Assembly: GCA_934101345.1 (NCBI GenBank)
Contig: CAKOQV010000028.1
Coordinates: 1 to 15,532, forward strand
DNA: 15,532 bases
Source of the DNA: an uncultured Bacilli bacterium
GTDB lineage: Bacteria > Bacillota_I > Bacilli_A > RF39 > UBA660
Reading direction: 5' to 3'
The stretch's first letter is position 1. Every line of letters starts with the position of its first letter. Made by a program: the position numbers and the translations under genes. A model generated the notes under the pieces. That model was not told where the DNA came from and searched no databases. It saw only the letters and a program-made list of their open reading frames with translations. This document shows positions 1 through 5,795 of the stretch, in pieces.

Positions 1-41
1 TATATTTATGACTTATATATGATAGGTATGTAGATACATTG

Positions 42-91
42 TTATTAGACTTAAGGCTAATAACAACACTAAAAGACTTCGGCTTTTAGTG
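42..91 (+). repeat. Two-hairpin element, copy 1
   Basis: Two hairpins lie almost back to back. The first has arms TTATTAG (42-48) and CTAATAA (57-63) around ACTTAAGG. The second has arms CACTAAAAG (67-75) and CTTTTAGTG (83-91) around ACTTCGG. Both tops follow the pattern AG-ACT..GG-CT, in which an A faces a G above a G-C pair and below a C-G pair. The same architecture recurs at 4115-4176 and 13170-13223. A TATGAT box at 18-23 sits in CTTATATATGATAG, also conserved near copy 3, and could start an RNA near position 30. No U-run follows, so it is not a normal terminator. It ends about 40 bases before the promoter of the next gene. The identity as RNA or DNA element is not settled. Confidence 0.7.
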
Positions 92-129
92 AAAGGATAT
101 AATTTGATATAATTTTATATTATTATTAC

Positions 130-158
130 TTGAAAAATATATATTTTTTTGATATTAT
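130..158 (+). promoter_or_regulatory. Promoter of the SipW-type surface protein pair
   Basis: The -35 box is TTGAAA (130-135) and the -10 box is TATTAT (153-158), with a 17-bp spacer and an extended -10 TGA just before it. Transcription would start near 165, giving a very short leader that begins just before the ribosome binding site. The -10 region closely resembles the one before the flippase gene (4218-4226). Confidence 0.75.
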
Positions 159-181
159 ATTTATAGTAAGGAATGGTTGAT

Positions 182-850
182 ATGAAACAAAATAAAATTA
201 ATTTATTTTTACTTATTACAACAATTTTTAGTTCTGTTATACTTTTAGTCGGAGCAACATTTTCTTATTTTACTACTAAAAATATGAGTGAAATGAATGC
301 TTTAGCAATAGAGGCTGGTAAAGTAAAATTGGGACTTGGAGTATCACCAATTTATGCTAATAGTAAATTAATTCCTACTAATGACGAAGATATAATGAAA
401 GCTTATAATCAGAAATGTATAGATGATTATGGCTTTGGTGCTTGTTTAGTATATCAATTTGAAGTTTATAATTTTAATGCTAAACAAGATGTTATTGGTA
501 AGATAGATTTTGATGTAAATGATATTGAAAATTTAAGTTATATGGTTTTAGATGAAAACGATAATGTGTATTTAGATAAAACTTCTGTTGGCAATGGTAT
601 TACTAAAGATTTACCTCTTGGAGAACATTTTATTTTAGATAATGCTAGTCAATTAAATGGTAAATCTAAAAAATTTAAGTTAATAATATGGCTAACTAAT
701 TTAAAAGATGTTGATCAAAATGATACTGATGGTGGTGGAACTTTTTCTAGTGTTATAACATTTACTTCTGTTTATGGTGGAAAACTAACAGCCACTATTG
801 ATGGTTATGGTAATGAAGGTAATGATGTTTCACATCTAGGAGGAAATTAA
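182..850 (+). CDS. TasA/camelysin-like (SipW-type) membrane-anchored surface protein, paralog 1
   Basis: The start at 182 is preferred over the ATG at 173, because AAGGA (168-172) is 9 bases from 182 but touches 173. This gives 222 residues. A hydrophobic segment at about residues 7-24 runs into GATFSYF, which resembles the signal region of SipW-dependent secreted proteins such as TasA and camelysin. The rest is probably an extracellular beta-sandwich. A conserved pair, Cys79 and Cys88, sits in the pattern CID-x-x-G-x-x-x-C before a YxF-rich strand, and could form a disulfide. The downstream gene encodes a paralog with the same features, and its ribosome binding site lies inside the last codons of this gene, so the two form an operon. 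No SipW-type signal peptidase is visible here. The SipW-type family call is by pattern only; the role (fibre subunit or surface protease-like protein) is unknown. Confidence 0.65.
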   Translation: MKQNKINLFLLITTIFSSVILLVGATFSYFTTKNMSEMNALAIEAGKVKLGLGVSPIYANSKLIPTNDEDIMKAYNQKCIDDYGFGACLVYQFEVYNFNAKQDVIGKIDFDVNDIENLSYMVLDENDNVYLDKTSVGNGITKDLPLGEHFILDNASQLNGKSKKFKLIIWLTNLKDVDQNDTDGGGTFSSVITFTSVYGGKLTATIDGYGNEGNDVSHLGGN

Positions 851-851
851 T

Positions 852-1472
852 ATGAATAAGAAAATATTTGGTTCAATATGTTTTGTTTTAGGTATAGCAA
901 TTATAATAAGTACCGGAACAACATTTGCATATTTTAATTCTTCTGCTAATTCAGATGGTACTATTTCTGGTTCTACATTAAATTTTGCTGTTGATTTAAG
1001 TTTATCTAAAGAACATGTTTCTAATAATATGATACCAATTAGTGATTCTTTAATAAAAACCGCTATCAGTGGTAGTAAGAAGTGTATTGATAACAATGGG
1101 TATGAAGTATGCTCTTTGTATAAAATTACTTTAACTAATAATGGTGATCCTTTTGTATTGAATGGATATATAAAAACAAATAGCACGACATATACTACTG
1201 GTAATTTGAAATATCAAATTTATGATACTAATTTCAATCCATTAAGTGATGCTTTGACACTTTCGCTTACTTCAGGCGATAAAATTTATTTTTCAAAAGG
1301 TAATGATATTTTAACTACTAGTATTAATCATAATATTGTTGAGTATTACTTAGTAATGTGGATTACAGAAACAAATAGCTTGCAGAGTGCTGATTATTCT
1401 AAAAAATATAATGGAGTAGTTGGATTTGAAACTGTATCTGGTAATAAAATAGAAACTGTTTTTAATGCATAA
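852..1472 (+). CDS. TasA/camelysin-like (SipW-type) membrane-anchored surface protein, paralog 2
   Basis: This 206-residue protein starts one base after the stop of the previous gene, with AGGAGG at 838-843 as ribosome binding site. It has a hydrophobic segment at about residues 5-22, followed by GTTFAYF, the same signal-type motif as its neighbour. Cys78 and Cys87 repeat the neighbour's CID-x-x-G-x-x-x-C spacing exactly, and a hydrophobic strand with MWIT near the C-terminus matches IWLT in the neighbour. Overall identity looks modest, so the duplication is old. It is likely exported and held at the membrane or assembled outside the cell with its partner. Transcription ends at the terminator directly after the stop codon. 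Function is inferred from family resemblance only. Confidence 0.65.
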   Translation: MNKKIFGSICFVLGIAIIISTGTTFAYFNSSANSDGTISGSTLNFAVDLSLSKEHVSNNMIPISDSLIKTAISGSKKCIDNNGYEVCSLYKITLTNNGDPFVLNGYIKTNSTTYTTGNLKYQIYDTNFNPLSDALTLSLTSGDKIYFSKGNDILTTSINHNIVEYYLVMWITETNSLQSADYSKKYNGVVGFETVSGNKIETVFNA

Positions 1473-1513
1473 AATATACTGTAACAAAAAAAGGTTGACA
1501 GTATATTTTTTTT
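1471..1513 (+). terminator. Intrinsic terminator after the SipW-type pair
   Basis: Arms AAAATATACTGT (1471-1482) and ACAGTATATTTT (1498-1509) form a 12-bp stem, followed by a T-run to 1513. The left arm starts within the stop codon of the upstream gene. The right arm contains the -35 and spacer of the rpsP promoter. Confidence 0.85.
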
Positions 1514-1523
1514 GTGGTAAAAT
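1495..1523 (+). promoter_or_regulatory. rpsP promoter, embedded in the upstream terminator
   Basis: A perfect TTGACA (1495-1500) is followed by a 17-bp spacer and TAAAAT (1518-1523). The -35 box lies at the edge of the right arm of the preceding terminator, and the T-run falls in the spacer. This is the strongest consensus promoter in the window with the comEA one, as expected for a ribosomal protein gene. Confidence 0.85.
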
Positions 1524-1547
1524 ACTAAATGAAAGCGAGGGATAAAG

Positions 1548-1820
1548 ATGGCAGTTAAGATTAGATTAACTAGAATGGGAGCAAAGAAAGCACCATTTTA
1601 TCGTGTAGTAGTTGCTGATTCAAGAAGTCCAAGAGATGGAAGAATAGTGGAAAAAATAGGAACTTATAATCCTTTAACTACACCAGCTGAAATTAATATT
1701 GATAAGGAAGCTGCAAAAGAATGGTTAAGAAAAGGAGCTATTCCTACTGATACAGTAAAAAATTTATTTAGTAAAGCTGGAATTTTAAAAGAATTTCATG
1801 AAGAAAAGCAAGGTAAATAA
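1548..1820 (+). CDS. rpsP: 30S ribosomal protein S16
   Basis: The 90-residue product is full length for bacterial S16 (bS16), a protein of the small ribosomal subunit body that binds 16S rRNA and helps assembly. The N-terminus, with KIRLTRMGAKKAPFYRVVVAD followed by SRSPRDGR and the GTYNP turn, is highly typical of the family. GCGAGG about 10 bases upstream of the ATG serves as ribosome binding site. The stop codon TAA shares its last A with the ATG of the next gene, so S16 and the KH protein are translationally coupled. This rpsP-khpA order is common in Bacillota, but the usual downstream rimM and trmD are absent. Confidence 0.98.
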   Translation: MAVKIRLTRMGAKKAPFYRVVVADSRSPRDGRIVEKIGTYNPLTTPAEINIDKEAAKEWLRKGAIPTDTVKNLFSKAGILKEFHEEKQGK

Positions 1821-2071
1821 TGAACGATTTAGTGGGTTTAACAGAACTAATTATAAAAAAATTAGTTAATGATAGTGAATCAGTATCAGTAAAAGAATTT
1901 GAATCAGATGATGATAATACTATATTAATTGAAGTAATGGTATCTAGTGATGATATGCCTAAAATAATAGGACATAATGGTAAAACAATAAATTCTATTA
2001 GAACTATAGTTCAGGCCGCTTCTTTTAATAAAGATAATAAGTTAATTAAAATTAATGTTGATTCTTATTAA
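1820..2071 (+). CDS. khpA: KH-domain RNA-binding protein KhpA (YlqC family)
   Basis: This 83-residue protein is a single KH domain, as in KhpA/YlqC, which pairs with KhpB/Jag to bind RNA and affects cell division and elongation in relatives. The RNA-binding GxxG loop is visible as GHNG at residues 51-54 within a IIGHNGKTI motif, followed by the helix of a type II KH fold. The ATG overlaps the rpsP stop by one base (TAATG), and an intrinsic terminator follows immediately, so it is the last gene of a two-gene operon. The acidic stretch around residues 28-33 is a local feature without assigned meaning. Confidence 0.93.
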   Translation: MNDLVGLTELIIKKLVNDSESVSVKEFESDDDNTILIEVMVSSDDMPKIIGHNGKTINSIRTIVQAASFNKDNKLIKINVDSY

Positions 2072-2074
2072 TTG

Positions 2075-2098
2075 AAAAGGACTTAATGTTCTTTTTTT
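2075..2098 (+). terminator. Intrinsic terminator of rpsP-khpA
   Basis: Arms AAAAGGAC (2075-2082) and GTTCTTTT (2088-2095) pair with one G-T wobble, with a 5-base loop and T-run to 2098. Confidence 0.8.
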
Positions 2099-2099
2099 C

Positions 2100-2128
2100 T
2101 TTACTTTTTTTGACATATATTTTATAAT
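2100..2128 (+). promoter_or_regulatory. Probable eno promoter
   Basis: TATAAT (2123-2128) has TTTACT (2100-2105) exactly 17 bp upstream. A perfect TTGACA at 2110-2115 lies too close to that -10 (7 bp) to pair with it, and no good -10 lies 17 bp after it. Transcription would begin near 2135, at the ribosome binding site GGAGGA (2135-2140), so the mRNA leader is very short. Confidence 0.6.
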
Positions 2129-2146
2129 ATTTATGGAGGATACGTA

Positions 2147-3373
2147 ATGAGTAAGATAAAAAATATATACGCAAGAGAAATATTGGATTCTAGAGGTACT
2201 CCTACTGTAGAGGTTGAAGTTACTTTAGAAAGTGGAATAATAGGTATGGCTTCAGTACCTAGTGGAGCCTCTACTGGTAAAAATGAAGCTTTAGAATTAA
2301 GAGATAATGATAAAAATAGATATCATGGAAAAGGAGTATTAAAAGCAGTATCTAATGTAAATAATATTATAAAACCAAATCTAATTGGTAAAGATAGTTT
2401 AAATCAAAAAGAGATAGATAATATTATGTTAGAATTAGATGGTACTGATAATAAAAATGTACTTGGAGCAAATGCTATACTTGGGGTGTCACTTGCTAAT
2501 TTAAAGGCTGCTGCTAAATATAATGGTTTTGAATTATATGAATATTTAGGTACGGAATATGGCATGCCAAAATGTATGATGAATATTTTAAATGGTGGTG
2601 CTCATGCTAATAATAAACTTGATTTTCAAGAGTTTATGATAGTACCAAATAAAGATGAGTATAGAGAAAATTTAAGAATGGGGTCAGAAGTATTTAATAC
2701 TTTAAAGACTATATTAAAAGAAAAAGATTTACTTTGCGGAGTAGGTGATGAAGGAGGATTTGCTCCACTTATCGATGATGCTGAAGAAGCTTTGAATTTA
2801 ATCGAAGAAGCTATTGTTAAATCTGGATATGTATTAGGTAAAGATATAAATTTAGCTTTAGATGTTGCAGCTTCTGAATTTTACGATGAAGAAAAAGATA
2901 TATATTTACTTGAGGAAAAAGAATATACTAAAGAAGAATTAATTAAATATTATGAGAAATTAGTTGATAGATATCACATAATTTCGATAGAGGATGGTAT
3001 GGCTGAAGAAGATTACGAAGGTTGGAAATTACTAACTCAAAGATTATCAAATATTCAGTTAGTTGGAGATGACTTATTCGTAACTAATAAGAAGCTATTA
3101 CAAAAGGGAATAGATCTAGGTATAGCTAATGCTATTTTATTAAAGTTAAATCAAATAGGAACTGTTACTGAAACATTAGAGACAATTAAACTAGCTAGAG
3201 AAAATAATTATAAAACAATAATTTCTCATCGTAGTGGAGAAACTGAGGATAATTATATATCTGACTTTGCTGTTGGTTTAAATTTGGGTCAAATTAAAAC
3301 AGGATCAATGTCTAGGGGTGAACGTCTATCAAAATATAATAGACTTCTTAGAATAGAGGAAAAGATACAATGA
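2147..3373 (+). CDS. eno: Enolase (phosphopyruvate hydratase)
   Basis: It converts 2-phosphoglycerate to phosphoenolpyruvate in glycolysis, in the cytoplasm. The 408 residues are slightly shorter than the usual 420-435 but all key parts are present: the mobile loop SGAST (39-43), His153 in GGAHA, the catalytic base pair Glu202 (GDEGGFAP) and Lys333 (LLKLNQIG), the magnesium ligands Asp239, Glu282 (SIEDGM) and Asp309 (GDDLF), His361 in SHRSGE and Lys384 in GQIKTG. GGAGGA sits 6 bases before the ATG. The gene ends in TGA within an ATGA overlap with a lipoprotein gene, which is evidence that UGA means stop. In many Bacillota eno sits with gapA-pgk-tpiA-pgm; here it stands without other glycolytic genes. 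Confidence 0.98.
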   Translation: MSKIKNIYAREILDSRGTPTVEVEVTLESGIIGMASVPSGASTGKNEALELRDNDKNRYHGKGVLKAVSNVNNIIKPNLIGKDSLNQKEIDNIMLELDGTDNKNVLGANAILGVSLANLKAAAKYNGFELYEYLGTEYGMPKCMMNILNGGAHANNKLDFQEFMIVPNKDEYRENLRMGSEVFNTLKTILKEKDLLCGVGDEGGFAPLIDDAEEALNLIEEAIVKSGYVLGKDINLALDVAASEFYDEEKDIYLLEEKEYTKEELIKYYEKLVDRYHIISIEDGMAEEDYEGWKLLTQRLSNIQLVGDDLFVTNKKLLQKGIDLGIANAILLKLNQIGTVTETLETIKLARENNYKTIISHRSGETEDNYISDFAVGLNLGQIKTGSMSRGERLSKYNRLLRIEEKIQ

Positions 3374-3831
3374 AAAAAATAATACTTTTAATACCTTTAT
3401 TGTTTGTCTTGGTTGGCTGCACTAATAAAGAAGAAGAAAATAAAATGGCTTATTTGGAATATAAGAATGAACTTGAAGAAAGAGATATATTTAATGGCGA
3501 AGAAAATTTGGATTTTAATGTATATTTTAATATAGAAAAAATAAATGAAGAAATTACTGATTATAGTTTAATAATAGATAATCCTAAAATTAATATGTAT
3601 AATGTAAAGGCATTACTTATTCATGATTTTATTAATGAGGATGCTTATCCTTCAGTTGGAATTTTTGATGATACAAGAAATTTAAATGCTGATAGTGATG
3701 ATAAGATAGTATTAAATGGTAGTATTCAGACAATTAATGATATTTCTAAAACTAAGTTTAAATTATATTTGGAGTATACTGATGATAATAATGATTTGAA
3801 TAAAATATATTATGATGTAAGTAGAGGATAA
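3370..3831 (+). CDS. Small lipoprotein of unknown function
   Basis: This 153-residue protein starts in the last codons of eno (ATGA overlap), so it is translationally coupled. The N-terminus MKKIILLIPLLFVLVGC is a clear lipoprotein signal, with lipobox LVGC and Cys17 as the lipidation site. The mature part begins with a charged linker rich in Glu and Lys, then alternating polar and hydrophobic stretches suggesting a small beta-rich domain, with many Asp and Asn. I recognise no catalytic or binding motif. It would be anchored on the outer face of the membrane. Nothing links it functionally to enolase beyond sharing a transcript. The family is not recognised. Confidence 0.8.
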   Translation: MKKIILLIPLLFVLVGCTNKEEENKMAYLEYKNELEERDIFNGEENLDFNVYFNIEKINEEITDYSLIIDNPKINMYNVKALLIHDFINEDAYPSVGIFDDTRNLNADSDDKIVLNGSIQTINDISKTKFKLYLEYTDDNNDLNKIYYDVSRG

Positions 3832-3839
3832 TAAACGAC

Positions 3840-3873
3840 AAAAAGTATATAATGAATGTTATATACTTTTTTT
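3840..3873 (+). terminator. Intrinsic terminator of eno and the lipoprotein gene
   Basis: Arms AAAAAGTATATAA (3840-3852) and TTATATACTTTTT (3859-3871) form a 13-bp stem with a 6-base loop, followed by further T to 3873. The ribosome binding site of the next small gene begins immediately after it. Confidence 0.85.
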
Positions 3874-3882
3874 GGTGATATA

Positions 3883-4065
3883 ATGAAAGTTAAAGTTATA
3901 GATGAAGGACATGAAAAGGATTTAGAGGATTCAATAAATAATTTTATTAAGGAAAATAATGTGGATATTATAGATATTAAATTTACTAGTTCTTGTAGTA
4001 TATATGGAGAAGAACAAATATATTGTTTTTCTGCACTTATCATGTATGTAAATAATAATGAATAA
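3883..4065 (+). CDS. Cse60-like small protein
   Basis: This 60-residue protein resembles the spore-associated Cse60 family: an opening KVKVIDEGHEKDLE, a helix, a VDIIDIKF strand, then a final ALIMY strand. An in-frame ATG at 3856 lies inside the terminator loop, so the start at 3883 is chosen; GGTGAT (3874-3879) is the nearest ribosome binding site, though weak and close. In Bacillus subtilis cse60 is a sporulation-phase sigma-E gene of unknown function, but homologs also occur in organisms not known to sporulate. Two Cys residues occur in the second half. No dedicated promoter is evident, so it may depend on read-through of the upstream terminator. Assigned by sequence pattern alone. Confidence 0.65.
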   Translation: MKVKVIDEGHEKDLEDSINNFIKENNVDIIDIKFTSSCSIYGEEQIYCFSALIMYVNNNE

Positions 4066-4114
4066 ATTATAAATATGTAAATTTCTCTTATATATAATTG
4101 ATATGGATGATATA

Positions 4115-4176
4115 CTATTTTTAGACTATAGGCTAAAAATAGCACTAATAAGACTTACATGGTAAGGCTTATAGTG
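4115..4176 (+). repeat. Two-hairpin element, copy 2
   Basis: The first hairpin has arms CTATTTTTAG (4115-4124) and CTAAAAATAG (4133-4142) around ACTATAGG. The second follows with no gap: CACTAATAAG (4143-4152) and CTTATAGTG (4168-4176), with one bulged A. Here the top is longer than in the other copies: after the A at 4153 come CTTAC (4154-4158) and GTAAG (4162-4166), which pair around ATG, then G4167. This shows that the C and G inside the conserved top really pair, leaving an A facing a G. Upstream, TATAAT (4093-4098) lies in CTTATATATAAT, the counterpart of the box before copies 1 and 3. It sits about 20 bases before the flippase promoter. Confidence 0.7.
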
Positions 4177-4197
4177 AATAAAGAATAATATTTTTTC

Positions 4198-4226
4198 TTT
4201 ATATAAATTATAATTTGTGATATTAT
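4198..4226 (+). promoter_or_regulatory. Promoter of the flippase gene
   Basis: The -10 is TATTAT (4221-4226) with an extended TGA before it; a weak TTTATA (4198-4203) stands 17 bp upstream as -35. The string GATATTATAT, then T or A, then TATAG, is shared with the promoter at 151-166. Transcription would begin next to the ribosome binding site AGGAAGTG. Confidence 0.6.
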
Positions 4227-4244
4227 ATATATAGGAAGTGAAAT

Positions 4245-5771
4245 ATGAGAACTAAGAAAATATTTTTAAATATGATATGTGATATTTTACCATACTTAAT
4301 AATTGGTGTGATAGGTATAGTAAAAATGGATGTTTTAATAAACTATATAGGAGATATTGGTAACGGTTATTATCAAACAATTAATCAAATTATATCGTAT
4401 GTATTTTTAGCTCAAGCAGGTTTTTCTGATGCAGTCATATATAGTTTATATAAACCATTTGCGGATAAAAATAAAGATGATATTAATGCTATATATGGTG
4501 GAGCAAGAAAGGTATTTAGAATAATAGGTTTTATAATATTAGGTATAATATTCTTGGTAACTATTGGACTATATTTATTTTATCATTTTGAAGAAGGATA
4601 TAAAGTATCTGCCTTAGTATGTTTCTTTATAATATCTACATCATATTTAATATCATACTTTGGAAAAGGACAAACTTATTCAGCAGTATTGAGTGCCGCT
4701 CAAGAAAAATATATATATTCATTAGTATTTAATAGTGTTAAGATACTATGTGATGTTTTAATTGTTATAGTAACAGTAAAGTTTAGAACATTAGAATCAA
4801 TTGCAATAGTAATATTAGCAATGAAAATACTTGAAGAAATTATTAATAGAATAGTAGTTAAGAAAAAATATCCTTATCTTCATGAAATAGCTAGAAAAGA
4901 TACTAGTATGGTAAAAATGACCAAGGATTTAGCTTGGACACAAGTTGGTTATTTAGTTCTTAATAATGTAGATGCTCTATTACTAATGGCTTTTAATGGT
5001 CCAATAATGGTAAGTATTTATACTACATATAATTATATATTAAGATTTTTAAATGAAGTGGCTTCAAGGGTTGAACTATCTAGTGTGTATTCTTTTGGTA
5101 ATGTCTTTGCTAAAAAAGAAGATGATAGAGTATATTCATTGTTTAAAGAGTTTTTAATGTTATTTATTTTAATAGCTTTTTGTATGTCAATTACTTTTAT
5201 GATAGGTATAAGAGGTTTTGTTTCAGTATGGGTAGGAAAAGAAAACTATATATTAAGTTATTTAACAGTAGTATTATTTACTTCAACTTTATTTTTAAAT
5301 ATTTTATATTATCCTTTGGTAGCTCTTATTAATGCTGATGGTTTATTTAAAGATAATAAAAAACATATTTTTATATGTGCTATTACTAATTTGGTATTAT
5401 CTATAATATTAATAAATTTCTTTGGAATAGATGGAATATTAATTGGTACTGCTACTGCATTCCTACTAAATATATTTTTAAAGACTAATTTAGTTACTAA
5501 AAAAATATTAAAAGATGTTAAACTAATAGATGTATTAAAATATTATATAATAACTATATTGTTATATATATTATTATCACTAGTTTTATCACCAATAGAA
5601 GCATATTTTATGAGTATAAGCACAGGCTTTATTTCTACTATTATAAAACTTGGTATAGTGTTTATTGTTGTAACATTAATAATAGTAGTAATATTATATT
5701 TAATTAGTGAATCCGCTAGAAGGTTGTTTAAGAGAATATTAAATATGTTGAAAAGAAAGTTTAAAAAATAG
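4245..5771 (+). CDS. Polysaccharide/oligosaccharide flippase-type membrane protein (MOP superfamily)
   Basis: The 508-residue product has about 12-14 hydrophobic segments spread along its length, typical of Wzx/RfbX or MurJ-like members of the MOP flippase superfamily, which move lipid-linked sugars across the membrane. The N-terminal region with a first helix ending in MDVLINYIGDIGNGYYQTINQ, then an AQAGFSDAV helix, fits Wzx-type proteins, and GIDGILIGTATAF in the C-terminal half is a common flippase motif. The C-terminus is strongly basic (KRILNMLKRKFKK). AGGAAGTG is the ribosome binding site. No glycosyltransferase or polymerase genes are nearby, so the substrate cannot be inferred. It is a single-gene unit ending in a shared terminator. 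The superfamily is fairly sure, the exact role is not. Confidence 0.82.
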   Translation: MRTKKIFLNMICDILPYLIIGVIGIVKMDVLINYIGDIGNGYYQTINQIISYVFLAQAGFSDAVIYSLYKPFADKNKDDINAIYGGARKVFRIIGFIILGIIFLVTIGLYLFYHFEEGYKVSALVCFFIISTSYLISYFGKGQTYSAVLSAAQEKYIYSLVFNSVKILCDVLIVIVTVKFRTLESIAIVILAMKILEEIINRIVVKKKYPYLHEIARKDTSMVKMTKDLAWTQVGYLVLNNVDALLLMAFNGPIMVSIYTTYNYILRFLNEVASRVELSSVYSFGNVFAKKEDDRVYSLFKEFLMLFILIAFCMSITFMIGIRGFVSVWVGKENYILSYLTVVLFTSTLFLNILYYPLVALINADGLFKDNKKHIFICAITNLVLSIILINFFGIDGILIGTATAFLLNIFLKTNLVTKKILKDVKLIDVLKYYIITILLYILLSLVLSPIEAYFMSISTGFISTIIKLGIVFIVVTLIIVVILYLISESARRLFKRILNMLKRKFKK

Positions 5772-5795
5772 AGAATTACTTTTTCTCTATTTTTT
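5763..5795. terminator. Bidirectional terminator between the flippase and CmpB genes
   Basis: Arms AAAAAATAGAGAA (5763-5775) and TTCTCTATTTTTT (5783-5795) form a 13-bp perfect stem with A-rich and T-rich ends, so it works as an intrinsic terminator on both strands. The stem contains the stop codon of the plus-strand gene, and the loop and right arm encode the last codons and stop of the minus-strand gene. Confidence 0.85.

Noticed and set aside
42..91. Reading the two-hairpin elements as intrinsic terminators
   Set aside because: None has a T-run directly after the second hairpin, and copy 3 lies between divergent genes with nothing to terminate from the left.
173..181. Upstream ATG adding three residues to the first surface protein
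   Set aside because: AAGGA directly touches this ATG, while it is ideally spaced for the ATG at 182.
836..1186. Minus-strand open frame of 116 codons
   Set aside because: Antisense to the second SipW-type gene, which has a strong ribosome binding site and paralog; AT-rich composition makes such frames common.
2110..2115. Perfect TTGACA before eno as -35
   Set aside because: Only 7 bp from TATAAT at 2123 and no acceptable -10 at 16-18 bp; TTTACT at 2100 has the right spacing.
3856..3882. Upstream ATG adding nine residues to the Cse60-like protein
   Set aside because: It lies in the terminator loop and has no ribosome binding site; homologs begin near KVKV.
3810..4145. Minus-strand open frame of 111 codons
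   Set aside because: It runs antisense across a terminator, the Cse60-like gene and half of a hairpin element, with no ribosome binding site or family resemblance.
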